Shown: in pieces, positions 15,230-22,786 of the stretch
Position numbering within the stretch: position 1 is the first letter of the stretch
Layout: each line of letters opens with the position of its first letter
Origin: a virus
IMG/VR virus record: IMGVR_UViG_3300031841_003775
Coordinates: 1 to 47,837 of that record
DNA: 47,837 nt
Direction: 5' to 3' (one strand)
The notes under the pieces: generated by a model
Database searches by the model: none
Told to the model about the DNA's origin: nothing
What the model saw: the letters and a program-made list of their open reading frames with translations, nothing else
Translations under genes and position numbers: made by a program

Positions 15230-15997
15230 ATGAGTCTAAACCTATGGAAAGCGGCATTACCACAAAGCCGCATATTCAGCTTGATTATCACTAAGACACT
15301 GCGTTTGTTTTATCAAGGCCTAACGTATCCGCAATATTACCGCGACTTATTTGACACCACATACAAACAGTTAGACCCGCAAGTGACAGACAATTTGTTG
15401 AGATGGGAAGACCAGTTTTACTTGCCATCCTCTGGACTAACAGAGCAAGAGCGTAGAGATAGACTTGAAGCAACTTGGAAAATGACAGGCGGCCAAAGTC
15501 CTGCATATTTGCAAAGCATACTACGCGGATATGGGTTTGACGTTTACGTGCATGACTGGTGGATGCCTGACGAGCAAATACTCGACCTAACTATGGGTAG
15601 TGATGACGCTTTCATGGGTGGTGAGAATGCCTTTATGGGAGCGCAAACGGTTGAATACCCTGTACCGTGGAACCCGAATGACTTGTTAGTTAGCCCATAC
15701 TATCCGCTAGTCAATCGCGTGTCGGCTGTCAGATTCCAACCGCTTACTATGGGCGGAGAAAACGCACACATGGGCGGTGGTGACGCATTTATGGGCAATC
15801 TAGTTGAGATTGATGATCCAGAGTTTTATCCAATCCCTGCCGATCCAGTTAAGTGGCGCGGGTTTGTTTACGTTGCAGGTGAAACTATGCCAAACACGGC
15901 AACGGTGCCACTAGCAAGGAAGGACGAATTTGAAGAGTTAATTTTGTCAATCTTTCCCGCTGACAAATGGGTCGGTGTGTTGGTTGATTTTGTTTAA
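15230..15997 (+). CDS. Baseplate wedge protein (Mu gp48 / DUF2313-like)
   Basis: 255 residues. The N-terminal half has LDPQVTDNLLRWEDQFYLP and EQERRDRLEATWKMTGGQSPAYLQSIL, the signature of DUF2313/gp48 (P2 gpI analogue). The middle holds repeated MGG-x-NA/DAFMG motifs around the inserted beta strands. The gene is nine bases after gp47. This is the third wedge component and the fibre attachment point. Confidence 0.86.
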   Translation: MSLNLWKAALPQSRIFSLIITKTLRLFYQGLTYPQYYRDLFDTTYKQLDPQVTDNLLRWEDQFYLPSSGLTEQERRDRLEATWKMTGGQSPAYLQSILRGYGFDVYVHDWWMPDEQILDLTMGSDDAFMGGENAFMGAQTVEYPVPWNPNDLLVSPYYPLVNRVSAVRFQPLTMGGENAHMGGGDAFMGNLVEIDDPEFYPIPADPVKWRGFVYVAGETMPNTATVPLARKDEFEELILSIFPADKWVGVLVDFV

Positions 15998-16027
15998 TCA
16001 ACAGGACAAAAGTAAAGGAGTAAGATA

Positions 16028-16876
16028 ATGGCAGAGCAGATTCAATTCTCAATACCAGATAATGATTGGGTTGAACTTGTCGACATTAAGGATTCTGGAT
16101 TCATTTGGCACCAAGGTGGCGAGGATTCAAGCCCTAGCTCAAACGTTGTCTTTGTGCGATCTGATATCAAGCCGACAATAAGCGCAACGGACACTAGGCG
16201 GTTTCAAGATAATGCAGTCAGCTTTATTCTAGAGTCTGGAAGTGGTGATTTTTATAACGGTGTGAATAAGGTATGGGCCTCTTCAGTCTCTGGTACGCAA
16301 CTAATTAGCGTGACACCCAATGCAGGGGAATTGCCGGGCGGCTTGTTTACCGGATTGCGAGCAATGACTGTCCAGAATTACACTGAGGCTAACGTAAAGA
16401 ATGGCAAGCAGTTTGGCGTGTCATTAGAGATTGAAATCCCTAGTAACGGCACTGTTTATTATTCATTTAAGACACCGAGCGGTGACGATAGAATCTCACT
16501 GAAAAACAGGATCATAACAACGGATGGGGGCATTCGCTACACGCCTCGCTCTGGTGCTGCATTTTCCAACACAGCTACGGTTGTGCCGATAAACAACTTT
16601 AACGCTAACTCAACCAATGTGACTGGCGTTACTGTATTTCTCGTTGGCACAGTAACCAATGAAGGCACTCCATTTGATGTGGTTAGGTCAGCATCCGGCA
16701 CTGGTGGCGGTAATGTGACTCAGGGTATTTTTGCGGGTGATGATATTGAAAGGATTCTACAACCAGATACTGAATACTTGCTGAAGTTTGAAAACCTAGA
16801 CAACCAAGAGCGATTTATTATCTACCAAATCACATGGTATGAAGGTGAATTAGACTTGCCGATTGTAGTTAGTTAA
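16028..16876 (+). CDS. Tail fibre-like / receptor-binding structural protein
   Basis: 282 residues, Gly/Ser/Thr/Asn-rich and almost entirely beta, with no cysteine. It starts AEQIQFSIPDNDWVELVDI and ends with a strand-rich lobe (QERFIIYQITWYEGELDLP). Placement straight after gp48 and before a terminator suggests a fibre or baseplate-decorating protein. I do not recognise a family, so the fibre role is inferred from composition and order. Confidence 0.6.
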   Translation: MAEQIQFSIPDNDWVELVDIKDSGFIWHQGGEDSSPSSNVVFVRSDIKPTISATDTRRFQDNAVSFILESGSGDFYNGVNKVWASSVSGTQLISVTPNAGELPGGLFTGLRAMTVQNYTEANVKNGKQFGVSLEIEIPSNGTVYYSFKTPSGDDRISLKNRIITTDGGIRYTPRSGAAFSNTATVVPINNFNANSTNVTGVTVFLVGTVTNEGTPFDVVRSASGTGGGNVTQGIFAGDDIERILQPDTEYLLKFENLDNQERFIIYQITWYEGELDLPIVVS

Positions 16877-16906
16877 AACAAAGCCCCTTGATTGGGGCTT
16901 TGTTTT
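16875..16906. terminator. Strong bidirectional terminator
   Basis: A perfect 13-bp stem AAAACAAAGCCCC (16875-16887)/GGGGCTTTGTTTT (16894-16906), loop TTGATT, with U-tracts on both strands. It separates the fibre gene from a convergent leftward gene pair. Confidence 0.92.
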
Positions 16907-17009
16907 ATTCTTCCTTACTTCTCAACTTGTTAGCCAACTCAAGATAATTCAAATCACCCGTCTCAATCCATTTTCTCTCGTAAAATTCAGCCATTGTTTC
17001 AGTTGCCAT
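16905..17009 (-). CDS. Tiny hypothetical protein
   Basis: 34 residues (starts MATETMAEFYERKW, ends LANKLRSKEE), amphipathic helical. The ATG overlaps the upstream stop (TGATG) and the stop lies in the bidirectional terminator. The coupling and its exact fit between the terminator and its partner gene support it. Confidence 0.52.
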   Translation of the reverse strand: MATETMAEFYERKWIETGDLNYLELANKLRSKEE

Positions 17010-17182
17010 CACTCACCCTCCAAAACCATATTAATCTTAGCTACAAAAAACTCCGTACCATCGTAGGATTCGAGTTTATTTGAAGCCCTTAAGAGCATTC
17101 GCTCAAGCTCATCTATTCTTTCCGCTTGCGCTTTGTTTTTACGCCGTAGCGTGACTATTTCGCACATTTGGTGGTTTTTCAT
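17009..17182 (-). CDS. Small coiled-coil protein
   Basis: 57 residues from the ATG at 17182, preceded by AGGACGCGATAA. The N-terminal 35 residues form a heptad-like basic helix (VTLRRKNKAQAERIDELERM), reminiscent of phage helper coiled coils. It is divergent from the RHH gene at 17314, so this pair may share regulation with it. Function unknown. Confidence 0.55.
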   Translation of the reverse strand: MKNHQMCEIVTLRRKNKAQAERIDELERMLLRASNKLESYDGTEFFVAKINMVLEGE

Positions 17183-17313
17183 TTATCGCGTCCTGTTTTG
17201 TTTCGATGATTCATTATTGGCTTGTTTTTGGTCATTGTCAACCGAATATATTTATTTGTATTCATTACAATGTAGTGTTAGTGTGTAAACACAAACCAAA
17301 AAAAGGACTCAAA

Positions 17314-17505
17314 ATGGCTATCGATAAGAAACAAGAAAAGCGCGTGATGATTGGCGTGAAAGAATCAACCAAAGACCGATTCGAATATCTGGTTAAGAAG
17401 ATCAATCATGCCAACCTAATCGCTAACGGTGACAAGGCGCGTAAGATTACGCATGACGATGTATTAAACGAGCTAGTAACGGCTTATATGAAGGTGGGCG
17501 TTTGA
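17314..17505 (+). CDS. Ribbon-helix-helix-like regulator candidate
   Basis: 63 residues from the ATG at 17314 (AAGGACTCAAA upstream). The pattern of an N-terminal basic strand (KRVMIGVKESTKDRF) followed by two helices (EYLVKKINH, HDDVLNELVTAYMK) fits a CopG/Arc ribbon-helix-helix DNA binder. The gene is divergent from a small leftward pair across a 131-bp AT-rich gap, a natural operator site. Confidence 0.62.
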   Translation: MAIDKKQEKRVMIGVKESTKDRFEYLVKKINHANLIANGDKARKITHDDVLNELVTAYMKVGV

Positions 17506-17774
17506 TGAGTAACATTAAGATGAGTGAGCGATTTGGTAGCGTTCCAAACTTCGATATCAAAGAGTTTTTCGAAGATGATCAGATGTTTGCAATACCAAAT
17601 GTTCAGTCTTGCTATGACGATATAAACAAGGCTGTAAACAACCACGACCGCCTAGTCGAAGAAAACAAACAACAACGCGAATCATTGGATGCATTTAGAG
17701 AGTTGGTTAAAGCACAAACCAAAACAATCCACGATTTGAATGAAGAGAATAAACGTCTAAGTGAGGGTGAGTGA
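17505..17774 (+). CDS. Hypothetical helical protein
   Basis: 89 residues. The ATG at 17505 overlaps the previous stop (TGATG). The C-terminal two-thirds is a coiled-coil-prone helix (AVNNHDRLVEENKQQRESLD, then DLNEENKRLSEGE). Unknown function. Confidence 0.58.
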   Translation: MSNIKMSERFGSVPNFDIKEFFEDDQMFAIPNVQSCYDDINKAVNNHDRLVEENKQQRESLDAFRELVKAQTKTIHDLNEENKRLSEGE

Positions 17775-17947
17775 TGAGTGAGTTTAAATGTCCAGAGTGC
17801 GGTAGCAAGATGTTTGGCACAACAGATTGCGTTAAGTGGGTAAATCCACGCGGTCACTGTCACGGATTTAAGAGCGACGGAAGTCGATGCGGATTTACTT
17901 GGTGCAGAAAAACACAAGACGATGACGTTTTTGAAAATGACAACTAA
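17774..17947 (+). CDS. Small zinc-ribbon protein
   Basis: 57 residues overlapping its upstream neighbour. CPECGSKMF (6-14) and a later CHGFKSDGSRCGFTWC provide four cysteines with two nearby histidines, a zinc ribbon resembling Ogr/Delta-type small transcription activators or primase fingers. It lacks the longer Ogr signature, so a DNA-binding role is only inferred. Confidence 0.6.
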   Translation: MSEFKCPECGSKMFGTTDCVKWVNPRGHCHGFKSDGSRCGFTWCRKTQDDDVFENDN

Positions 17948-18035
17948 CCAACAACGCATAGCCCTAGCCATACCTGCAACACTTACTTTTGCGATATGGT
18001 TTGATTTTTACTTAAAACTGACAAGTTTGCATTAA
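17937..18035 (+). CDS. Tiny single-pass membrane protein
   Basis: 32 residues starting inside the end of the zinc-ribbon gene. One hydrophobic helix (IALAIPATLTFAIWFDFYL). Supported mainly by its overlap with the preceding gene and by clean termination before the next ribosome-binding site. Confidence 0.42.
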   Translation: MTTNQQRIALAIPATLTFAIWFDFYLKLTSLH

Positions 18036-18062
18036 TAACACCAACACAAACAGGATAAAGAT

Positions 18063-18500
18063 ATGAAACATAAACATTACGAAATGATAGTGGCTAAGGC
18101 TGCGAATATGGATTTGGTTGTACTTATTAAATCCAAAACTACCAATCGATGGGAGGCGATGGAATTGAGCTGCATTCCTTCTTTTTATGAGGAGTCAGAA
18201 TACTTCCTATGCCTACCACAACACAAAGAGGCTTGCTTGCACTGGCTGAATGGTGGGGAAGTTGAAGAAAACTATAATTCACGGTGGGATAAAGTAGAGC
18301 AGCACTCATGGCATGGTCAATCAGTATTTAACTTTGATGATGGCTACATAATCCGCATCAAACCAAAGAAAGAAAAGCGATGGATTGCAACGTGTAAGGG
18401 CTGGAATGCATCGCAAAAAGTTTTTCGGTCAAGGGAGGAGGCTGTTGATTTACTTGGATCTGATTGTTATCAGTTTCATGAGATTGAAGTTGAGGTCTAA
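18063..18500 (+). CDS. Duplicated KHKHYE-family hypothetical protein (copy A)
   Basis: 145 residues, paralogous to the leftward gene at 26666-27112. Shared blocks include KHKHYEMIVAKAANMDLVV, YFLCLPQHKEACLHWLNGG and IRIKPKKEKRWI, with divergent linkers and a common C-terminal FEIEVEV-like end. The domain occurs in many phages without a known function. This copy is in the late arm and the other in the early arm. Confidence 0.72.
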   Translation: MKHKHYEMIVAKAANMDLVVLIKSKTTNRWEAMELSCIPSFYEESEYFLCLPQHKEACLHWLNGGEVEENYNSRWDKVEQHSWHGQSVFNFDDGYIIRIKPKKEKRWIATCKGWNASQKVFRSREEAVDLLGSDCYQFHEIEVEV

Positions 18501-18519
18501 CCACAAAATAACAACAACC

Positions 18520-18561
18520 GCCCTGATTTGATATACTAAAACTAGTTAAATTAATCAGGGC
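18520..18561 (+). promoter_or_regulatory. Inverted repeat with a -10 box in its loop
   Basis: GCCCTGATT (18520-18528) pairs with AATCAGGGC (18553-18561). The 24-base loop contains TATACT (18532-18537), and TTTAAAA follows the right arm. It may work as a terminator for read-through RNA and, when duplex, as a promoter for the gene at 18571. Confidence 0.5.
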
Positions 18562-18570
18562 TTTAAAACC

Positions 18571-18912
18571 ATGTCTACCCCACTACACCAAGTTGCTATT
18601 GCTGTTGTCACTGCGGGCTGCGTAAGCTTTGCCAGTGCCGCATTTTACGCAGGGCAGCAAGATAAACAGATACAAAGTAATACCAGTGATATTGAGAAAA
18701 TGCAGCCACAAGTTGCCAAGATTCCCATTATCGAAAACAACCAAGCAGCAATGGAAAGGCGCTTAGATACCTACGAGAAATTAGTGATCGAAGGGCAGAA
18801 AGAAATTCTCAAAGAGATATCAGCCATTCGCATCGATTCAGCCAAGCAGTCTACAAAGATTGGTGCAATCGAGGTCGATATCAAAGAGATTAACGCGAAG
18901 ATTAACAACTAA
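18571..18912 (+). CDS. Membrane-anchored coiled-coil protein
   Basis: 113 residues: one N-terminal membrane segment (about 8-26, IAVVTAGCVSFASAAFYAG) then a long periplasm- or cytoplasm-facing helix (30-113) rich in E, K, I and Q. The topology resembles XhlA-type lysis helpers or i-spanin-like proteins. The main lysis cluster lies on the other arm, so this may be accessory. A Lys-x-x-Glu-type repeating helix is visible; the role is unproven. Confidence 0.6.
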   Translation: MSTPLHQVAIAVVTAGCVSFASAAFYAGQQDKQIQSNTSDIEKMQPQVAKIPIIENNQAAMERRLDTYEKLVIEGQKEILKEISAIRIDSAKQSTKIGAIEVDIKEINAKINN

Positions 18913-18923
18913 CAGGACAAGTT

Positions 18924-19268
18924 ATGAATATTAAGAAAAAGGCAATGCTAACCGCGCTATTACTTAGTGTTGGCACATGCGCTATTGCCGCACCCAACAT
19001 GCACCTAGCACCAAACTCCGTAGCATGTAAAACACTTACCACACTGAAACATGCAGAGCGTATGCTCATTAATGAGCCAGTGCTCGAGGTGCAGCGCGCA
19101 GAGGTTAATAATTCATGCACCACTACGCAAGAATTAAAGGAAGTGACTGCGTTTGATATCGGCGTCACCGCCAAGGTTGAGTTTTTCGCCCTCGGTCAAC
19201 TTGATGTATACTATGTGAATACACGCGATCTTGTATCGCCACATCAAGACGAACCGTCAACGGAATAG
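18924..19268 (+). CDS. Secreted small protein, superinfection-exclusion candidate
   Basis: 114 residues with a clear signal peptide (MNIKKKAMLTALLLSVGTCA, probable cleavage after AIA at about residue 23). The mature part has two cysteines (VACKTL, NNSCTT), probably one disulphide, and ends in an acidic tail. Periplasmic phage products of this size often block receptor or DNA entry, so exclusion is suggested. No family recognised. Its stop codon lies inside the three-arm RNA element before the tailspike gene. Confidence 0.62.
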   Translation: MNIKKKAMLTALLLSVGTCAIAAPNMHLAPNSVACKTLTTLKHAERMLINEPVLEVQRAEVNNSCTTTQELKEVTAFDIGVTAKVEFFALGQLDVYYVNTRDLVSPHQDEPSTE

Positions 19269-19306
19269 CTCTTTACTGCTATTCCTTGGCTAAACTGAGG
19301 AATAGC
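19262..19306 (+). promoter_or_regulatory. Three-arm alternative hairpin controlling tailspike translation
   Basis: GGAATAGC occurs at 19262-19269 and again at 19299-19306; the complement GCTATTCC at 19278-19285 can pair with either. The second copy contains the tailspike ribosome-binding site (AGGAA), one base before the ATG spacing region. The first contains the upstream gene's stop codon. The two 8-bp hairpins are mutually exclusive, so upstream translation would decide whether the binding site is free. Confidence 0.68.
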
Positions 19307-19307
19307 A

Positions 19308-21623
19308 ATGTCTTTGTCACCGAATGAGAAGTTCCCGGGCGCAACTGAAGCCGATCCGAATTACAAGGATAGTAAGTTTAAGGACAACAATCCTTCAACA
19401 ACCAATAATGGTACTCCGCTTAAAGCCATAGACCGAAATGAGCAACTTGCCCTACAAGAAGCTGTGATGAACGCTGCCGGTTTTGATTACAATGGCGTTG
19501 TCGACACTCCGCAAAACTCCCAAATGTTTGCCGCTTATAAAGCAGCGCTAAGTAATGGCGCGAACCTGCTATCAAACCATAACTTTATTATTGCCTCGCC
19601 AGATGATAGCCAACCTGCACCAAGTGCAACACCAACTTCTTACCCGCCGGGTTATGAAATTTTCTCAGGCGTATTTGCCAATGAAACCACAGGTATTCTA
19701 AACCTAACTTACATTGATGGCCGCGTATCGTTTAGTGGTGGTGATTTTTACATTCCACGCGCAAACTCAAAAGAGCTAGAAAACATCACTGAATTTGTTG
19801 CATCGGTGGCTGACTTTGACGGTAAGCCTCGCACGCGTGGTGTGTCTTATGCCTTGGTTGGTGATGAGTATCGTGTGACGGTTGGTGTTGATGCGCTTGA
19901 GGATGAAAGCGCTACGTTAACTCCGCTTGGCTCTGTCAAGTTTGAGCGGGGTAGCGTGGCGACGGGGCATGAGGTTGATTACTGGGTTGTGGCGTCGGGT
20001 TCCATCGCGCCTAGGTCTTTGGAGGAAAGATTCGCAGAGATCGGCAATCTGGCCGATGAGGGATTATCTAGCGGTGACATTTCTTCTGGAGTTGAAAGCG
20101 CTCTATCGAAAAACAGTAAGTTAATTATTAATGAAGGTTCTTATTCTGTAAGCTCCCCGCCTCTAACCCCTGTCAACTCAAATATAAAGGGTTCTGGCAA
20201 CACTAAAACTGTAATAAACCTAACTTCTAGTTTTATCGATAACGATGGAACGTCCAACTCTGATACATCCTTATCTAACATAGGGTTTATCGGTTCGGGT
20301 AAGTCGGATGGCGTTACAGCAATAAAAAGAGACGGGACAGTAAACTCATCAAGAGAGGAGTTTAAATCTATATCTATAGATGATTGTGAAGTCGGCATCA
20401 AAAATAGCGCAGGATGGAACCAAGATTTTAATCAGTTATTTATTAGAAACTGCGGAAGCGGCTTCTTGGGCGCTGAGTCCCCAATATTGTCAGGCTGGGG
20501 GTCTTCTGGTTATGTGATGACAAACTGTTATTTTGGCGGGAATGATGTCGGCATTGATGACAATAACATGTGGAATGCTACATACATAAACCCCATCATT
20601 GAAAATAACGGTATCGGCTACAAACAAGACACCCGCGGCACTCCAACGGTAATGATAAATCCATGGTTTGAGGATAACGTATCAAACCCAGAATGGAGAA
20701 GACCAACCGTTGTGCTGGGCGGTAGGGATGTTAACTTTGACGATGTGGCATTGTTTTCTGGCGATCCAACAAGGGCGATAGGTCACTTTTATGGATCGCT
20801 TAGGATTTTCCGAAATGCCGCAGGTCTAAATGACAGATTATTTGTTGATGGTGAAGGTGTAAAGGCTTTTAAAGCCGTTTATAGCTCTCTTGGTTGGGCT
20901 TATGAGGAGATTACAAGTTCAATATCAGATAAAATGATGAAAGTATCACAAGGTGATGCTTTCGGGACTGTTAAGACGGGAGCGTTAACATCGACAGACC
21001 CTCTAGTTACATTTGGAGCTAGAGTGCACGAAACTGGGGGTGCAATCGACACAATGCCAACTACCGGAGTTAAGATTGAAGGGTCAATCGCCTCTGGTCG
21101 TGGATTTGTAAGGCCCGTACTTCAGTCTGGAGTTTATTTTGGAGACGGAAATCCGAGCAATGATATAGGAGATAGATGGCGCTTAGAGTGGACGGGTGAA
21201 TTTATCCCTGTTCTTGATTCAACTTACGATATAGGCACTTCCTCCAATAGAGTTAATGACATGTTTATCGTTAACGCACCAACGACGGGATCAGATGCTA
21301 GAATAAAGACTGATGTCCGATCTATGAGTCAAGAACTTCTTGATTTTGCTTTAACTGTTGAAATTAAGCATTGGAAGTTTAAAGATGGGGTAAGGTCGCA
21401 TTCAGGTATTGTTATCACAGAAGAGTTTATAGAATCTTTAAATAAAGTAATGGCTATAGATGACTGTGCAGCGATTTGTCACACTGTATTTAGAGATGAA
21501 GAGGGTAATCCTGTTACTAGCAGGTTACATGGTGTTGAACTGGGCGACTTCTGGCAAGTAAGGCAGGACGAGTGGCAAAACATCCTACTTGAAGCAATGA
21601 GAAGAAAGGTGGTTGCAATGTGA
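19308..21623 (+). CDS. Tailspike / tail fibre with S74 intramolecular chaperone
   Basis: 771 residues. The N-terminal 80 residues (NEKFPGATEADPNYKDSKFK, NGTPLKAIDRNEQLALQEA) look like a particle-binding domain. Residues about 250-480 have the pectate-lyase-like beta-helix pattern (SNIGFIGSGKS, SISIDDCEVGIKNS, VMTNCYFGGNDVGIDD). The C-terminal about 120 residues form an S74 chaperone, with the catalytic Ser-Asp in TTGSDARIK and the HSGIVITEEF block, which cuts itself off after trimerisation. It recognises surface polysaccharide. It is the last gene of the late arm. Confidence 0.87.
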   Translation: MSLSPNEKFPGATEADPNYKDSKFKDNNPSTTNNGTPLKAIDRNEQLALQEAVMNAAGFDYNGVVDTPQNSQMFAAYKAALSNGANLLSNHNFIIASPDDSQPAPSATPTSYPPGYEIFSGVFANETTGILNLTYIDGRVSFSGGDFYIPRANSKELENITEFVASVADFDGKPRTRGVSYALVGDEYRVTVGVDALEDESATLTPLGSVKFERGSVATGHEVDYWVVASGSIAPRSLEERFAEIGNLADEGLSSGDISSGVESALSKNSKLIINEGSYSVSSPPLTPVNSNIKGSGNTKTVINLTSSFIDNDGTSNSDTSLSNIGFIGSGKSDGVTAIKRDGTVNSSREEFKSISIDDCEVGIKNSAGWNQDFNQLFIRNCGSGFLGAESPILSGWGSSGYVMTNCYFGGNDVGIDDNNMWNATYINPIIENNGIGYKQDTRGTPTVMINPWFEDNVSNPEWRRPTVVLGGRDVNFDDVALFSGDPTRAIGHFYGSLRIFRNAAGLNDRLFVDGEGVKAFKAVYSSLGWAYEEITSSISDKMMKVSQGDAFGTVKTGALTSTDPLVTFGARVHETGGAIDTMPTTGVKIEGSIASGRGFVRPVLQSGVYFGDGNPSNDIGDRWRLEWTGEFIPVLDSTYDIGTSSNRVNDMFIVNAPTTGSDARIKTDVRSMSQELLDFALTVEIKHWKFKDGVRSHSGIVITEEFIESLNKVMAIDDCAAICHTVFRDEEGNPVTSRLHGVELGDFWQVRQDEWQNILLEAMRRKVVAM

Positions 21624-21632
21624 TAGTCAGTG

Positions 21633-21660
21633 CTCCCAGAAAACATGTTTTTTCTGGGAG
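21633..21660. terminator. Terminator hairpin at arm convergence
   Basis: A perfect 11-bp stem CTCCCAGAAAA (21633-21643)/TTTTCTGGGAG (21650-21660) with the self-complementary loop ACATGT. It separates the tailspike from the leftward HNH gene. There is little T-tract after it. Confidence 0.55.
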
Positions 21661-21784
21661 TGCGTTCATTTACTCAACCTTAACACCCAACCCAGAAACC
21701 CCATTAACCCAAACCCTAGTTTCAACAATGGAATAACCATAATACGCCGCTTGCATATCAGTAAGCGGCAAAACTTGACGCGTA

Positions 21785-22351
21785 TCAGGTTTTCATATCG
21801 AGTACATCTCCATGATCATCCGTATATCCACAAACTTTCTGTGCAAAAGCTCTGTATCTCTTAGCCTCATCTAGACATCTAAAGCAACCAAGACTACGCT
21901 TCTTGCCGCAAGGCATAGCTATCTGAACAACCCAGTAGGAATACCTCTTATTCCAATAAACTCCAGTTACTCCGCTAGAATTATCAGCCCTCATTCGCAT
22001 GTTTCTGTGGTTTTCTTGATTATCTACAAGCCTAAGGTTTATCAGTCTGTTATCTGTTTTTATTCCATTGATGTGGTCTATGTGCATTTCTGTATCACCA
22101 TTTGCATGGCACCATGCAACTCTGTGAATTCTGTATGCCTTGTAATTTATTCTGCACGTTAGATAACCCTTCCAATGCTCAGAACCAATCAGTTTACCTG
22201 CGTATCTAGTGTTCCACTGAGCTGCGTTTGCTTTGCTCTTGAAGTGACTTTCATTTCTAGCCTTCCACTTCATTACGCCGGTTTCTGGGTTGTAATCAAT
22301 AAACTCTCTTACGAGGTCTTGATCTAGCGGGGATATTTTGACGTTTGACAT
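21785..22351 (-). CDS. HNH homing endonuclease with AP2-like domain
   Basis: 188 residues. The HNH core is around 80-115 (YRIHRVAWCHANGDTEMHID, HINGIKTDNRLINLRLV with N at the end). The C-terminal segment (SSGVTGVYWNKRYSYWVVQI) resembles the AP2 DNA-binding domain common in phage HNH genes. It is a free-standing mobile gene that nicks DNA near its own site. It lies in the convergent gap, with its own promoter and leader. Confidence 0.88.
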   Translation of the reverse strand: MSNVKISPLDQDLVREFIDYNPETGVMKWKARNESHFKSKANAAQWNTRYAGKLIGSEHWKGYLTCRINYKAYRIHRVAWCHANGDTEMHIDHINGIKTDNRLINLRLVDNQENHRNMRMRADNSSGVTGVYWNKRYSYWVVQIAMPCGKKRSLGCFRCLDEAKRYRAFAQKVCGYTDDHGDVLDMKT

Positions 22352-22450
22352 TTTGAACCTCTTCTAGATTTAAAAGAGGCTAGGCTCGCGACCTTTCGGC
22401 TAACTCGGTTACTTTCGCGCTTTGTGCCTTGCTACGTTTTCATTATAGCA
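22352..22450 (-). promoter_or_regulatory. Extended -10 promoter and structured leader of the HNH gene
   Basis: On the minus strand TGC-TATAAT (22450-22442) is a consensus extended -10. The roughly 80-base leader contains AGGC/AGCCT and CGCG/CGCG complements with two GAAAG motifs before the ATG. The layout resembles the leader of the other HNH gene at 39344-39446. Confidence 0.58.
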
Positions 22451-22535
22451 TAATAGCTGATTTGCAACCAAATAGCCCTGCTGCTATGATTAGACCTATC
22501 GCGGTTGCCTGTCGCGTTTGTTTTATCTTTTTCAT
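22443..22535 (-). CDS. Mini lipoprotein / lysis-peptide candidate
   Basis: 30 residues: a basic start (MKKIKQTRQ), a hydrophobic stretch and LFGC at 21-24, a near-canonical lipobox (Phe at -2 is unusual), then a short tail. The ATG follows AGGATGTAACA. Its stop overlaps the HNH promoter -10, suggesting the HNH gene was inserted directly after it. Small but plausible. Confidence 0.4.
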   Translation of the reverse strand: MKKIKQTRQATAIGLIIAAGLFGCKSAIML

Positions 22536-22570
22536 TGTTACATCCTGTTGTTAATTTGATAGTAGTTTGG

Positions 22571-22596
22571 AAGCCCCTTTGTCGAGGGGCTTTTTT
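22571..22596 (+). terminator. Intrinsic terminator
   Basis: AAGCCCCT (22571-22578) pairs with AGGGGCTT (22585-22592), loop TTGTCG, then TTTT. The U-tract is on the plus strand, so it mainly stops late-arm read-through into the lysis genes; as a hairpin it may also slow leftward RNA. Confidence 0.75.
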
Positions 22597-22603
22597 GTGG
22601 GTG

Positions 22604-22786
22604 TTACATAGCCTCCAATTCCGCTTTTAACTCAGCAAGCCTAATAGCTGAATCACCATCCAAACAAATACCCCCATCACTCAGATTGATCACGTTTAGA
22701 TTTACTGGCCAAGTCGGAGAATGATTGCTCTGACTCGCGCACGCTACCACCATTGGCGATAGTATTAGCAGCATCGTTAGCCGCAT
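22604..22786 (-). CDS. Outer-membrane spanin-like lipoprotein (Rz1-like)
   Basis: 60 residues from the ATG at 22786 with a signal peptide ending VVACASQ (lipobox VVAC). The mature chain has a Pro-containing start and a helical C-terminus (GDSAIRLAELKAELEAM). It overlaps the gene at 22677 in another frame, the classic nested Rz/Rz1 arrangement. It would fuse the membranes after endolysin action. Confidence 0.7.
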   Translation of the reverse strand: MRLTMLLILSPMVVACASQSNHSPTWPVNLNVINLSDGGICLDGDSAIRLAELKAELEAM

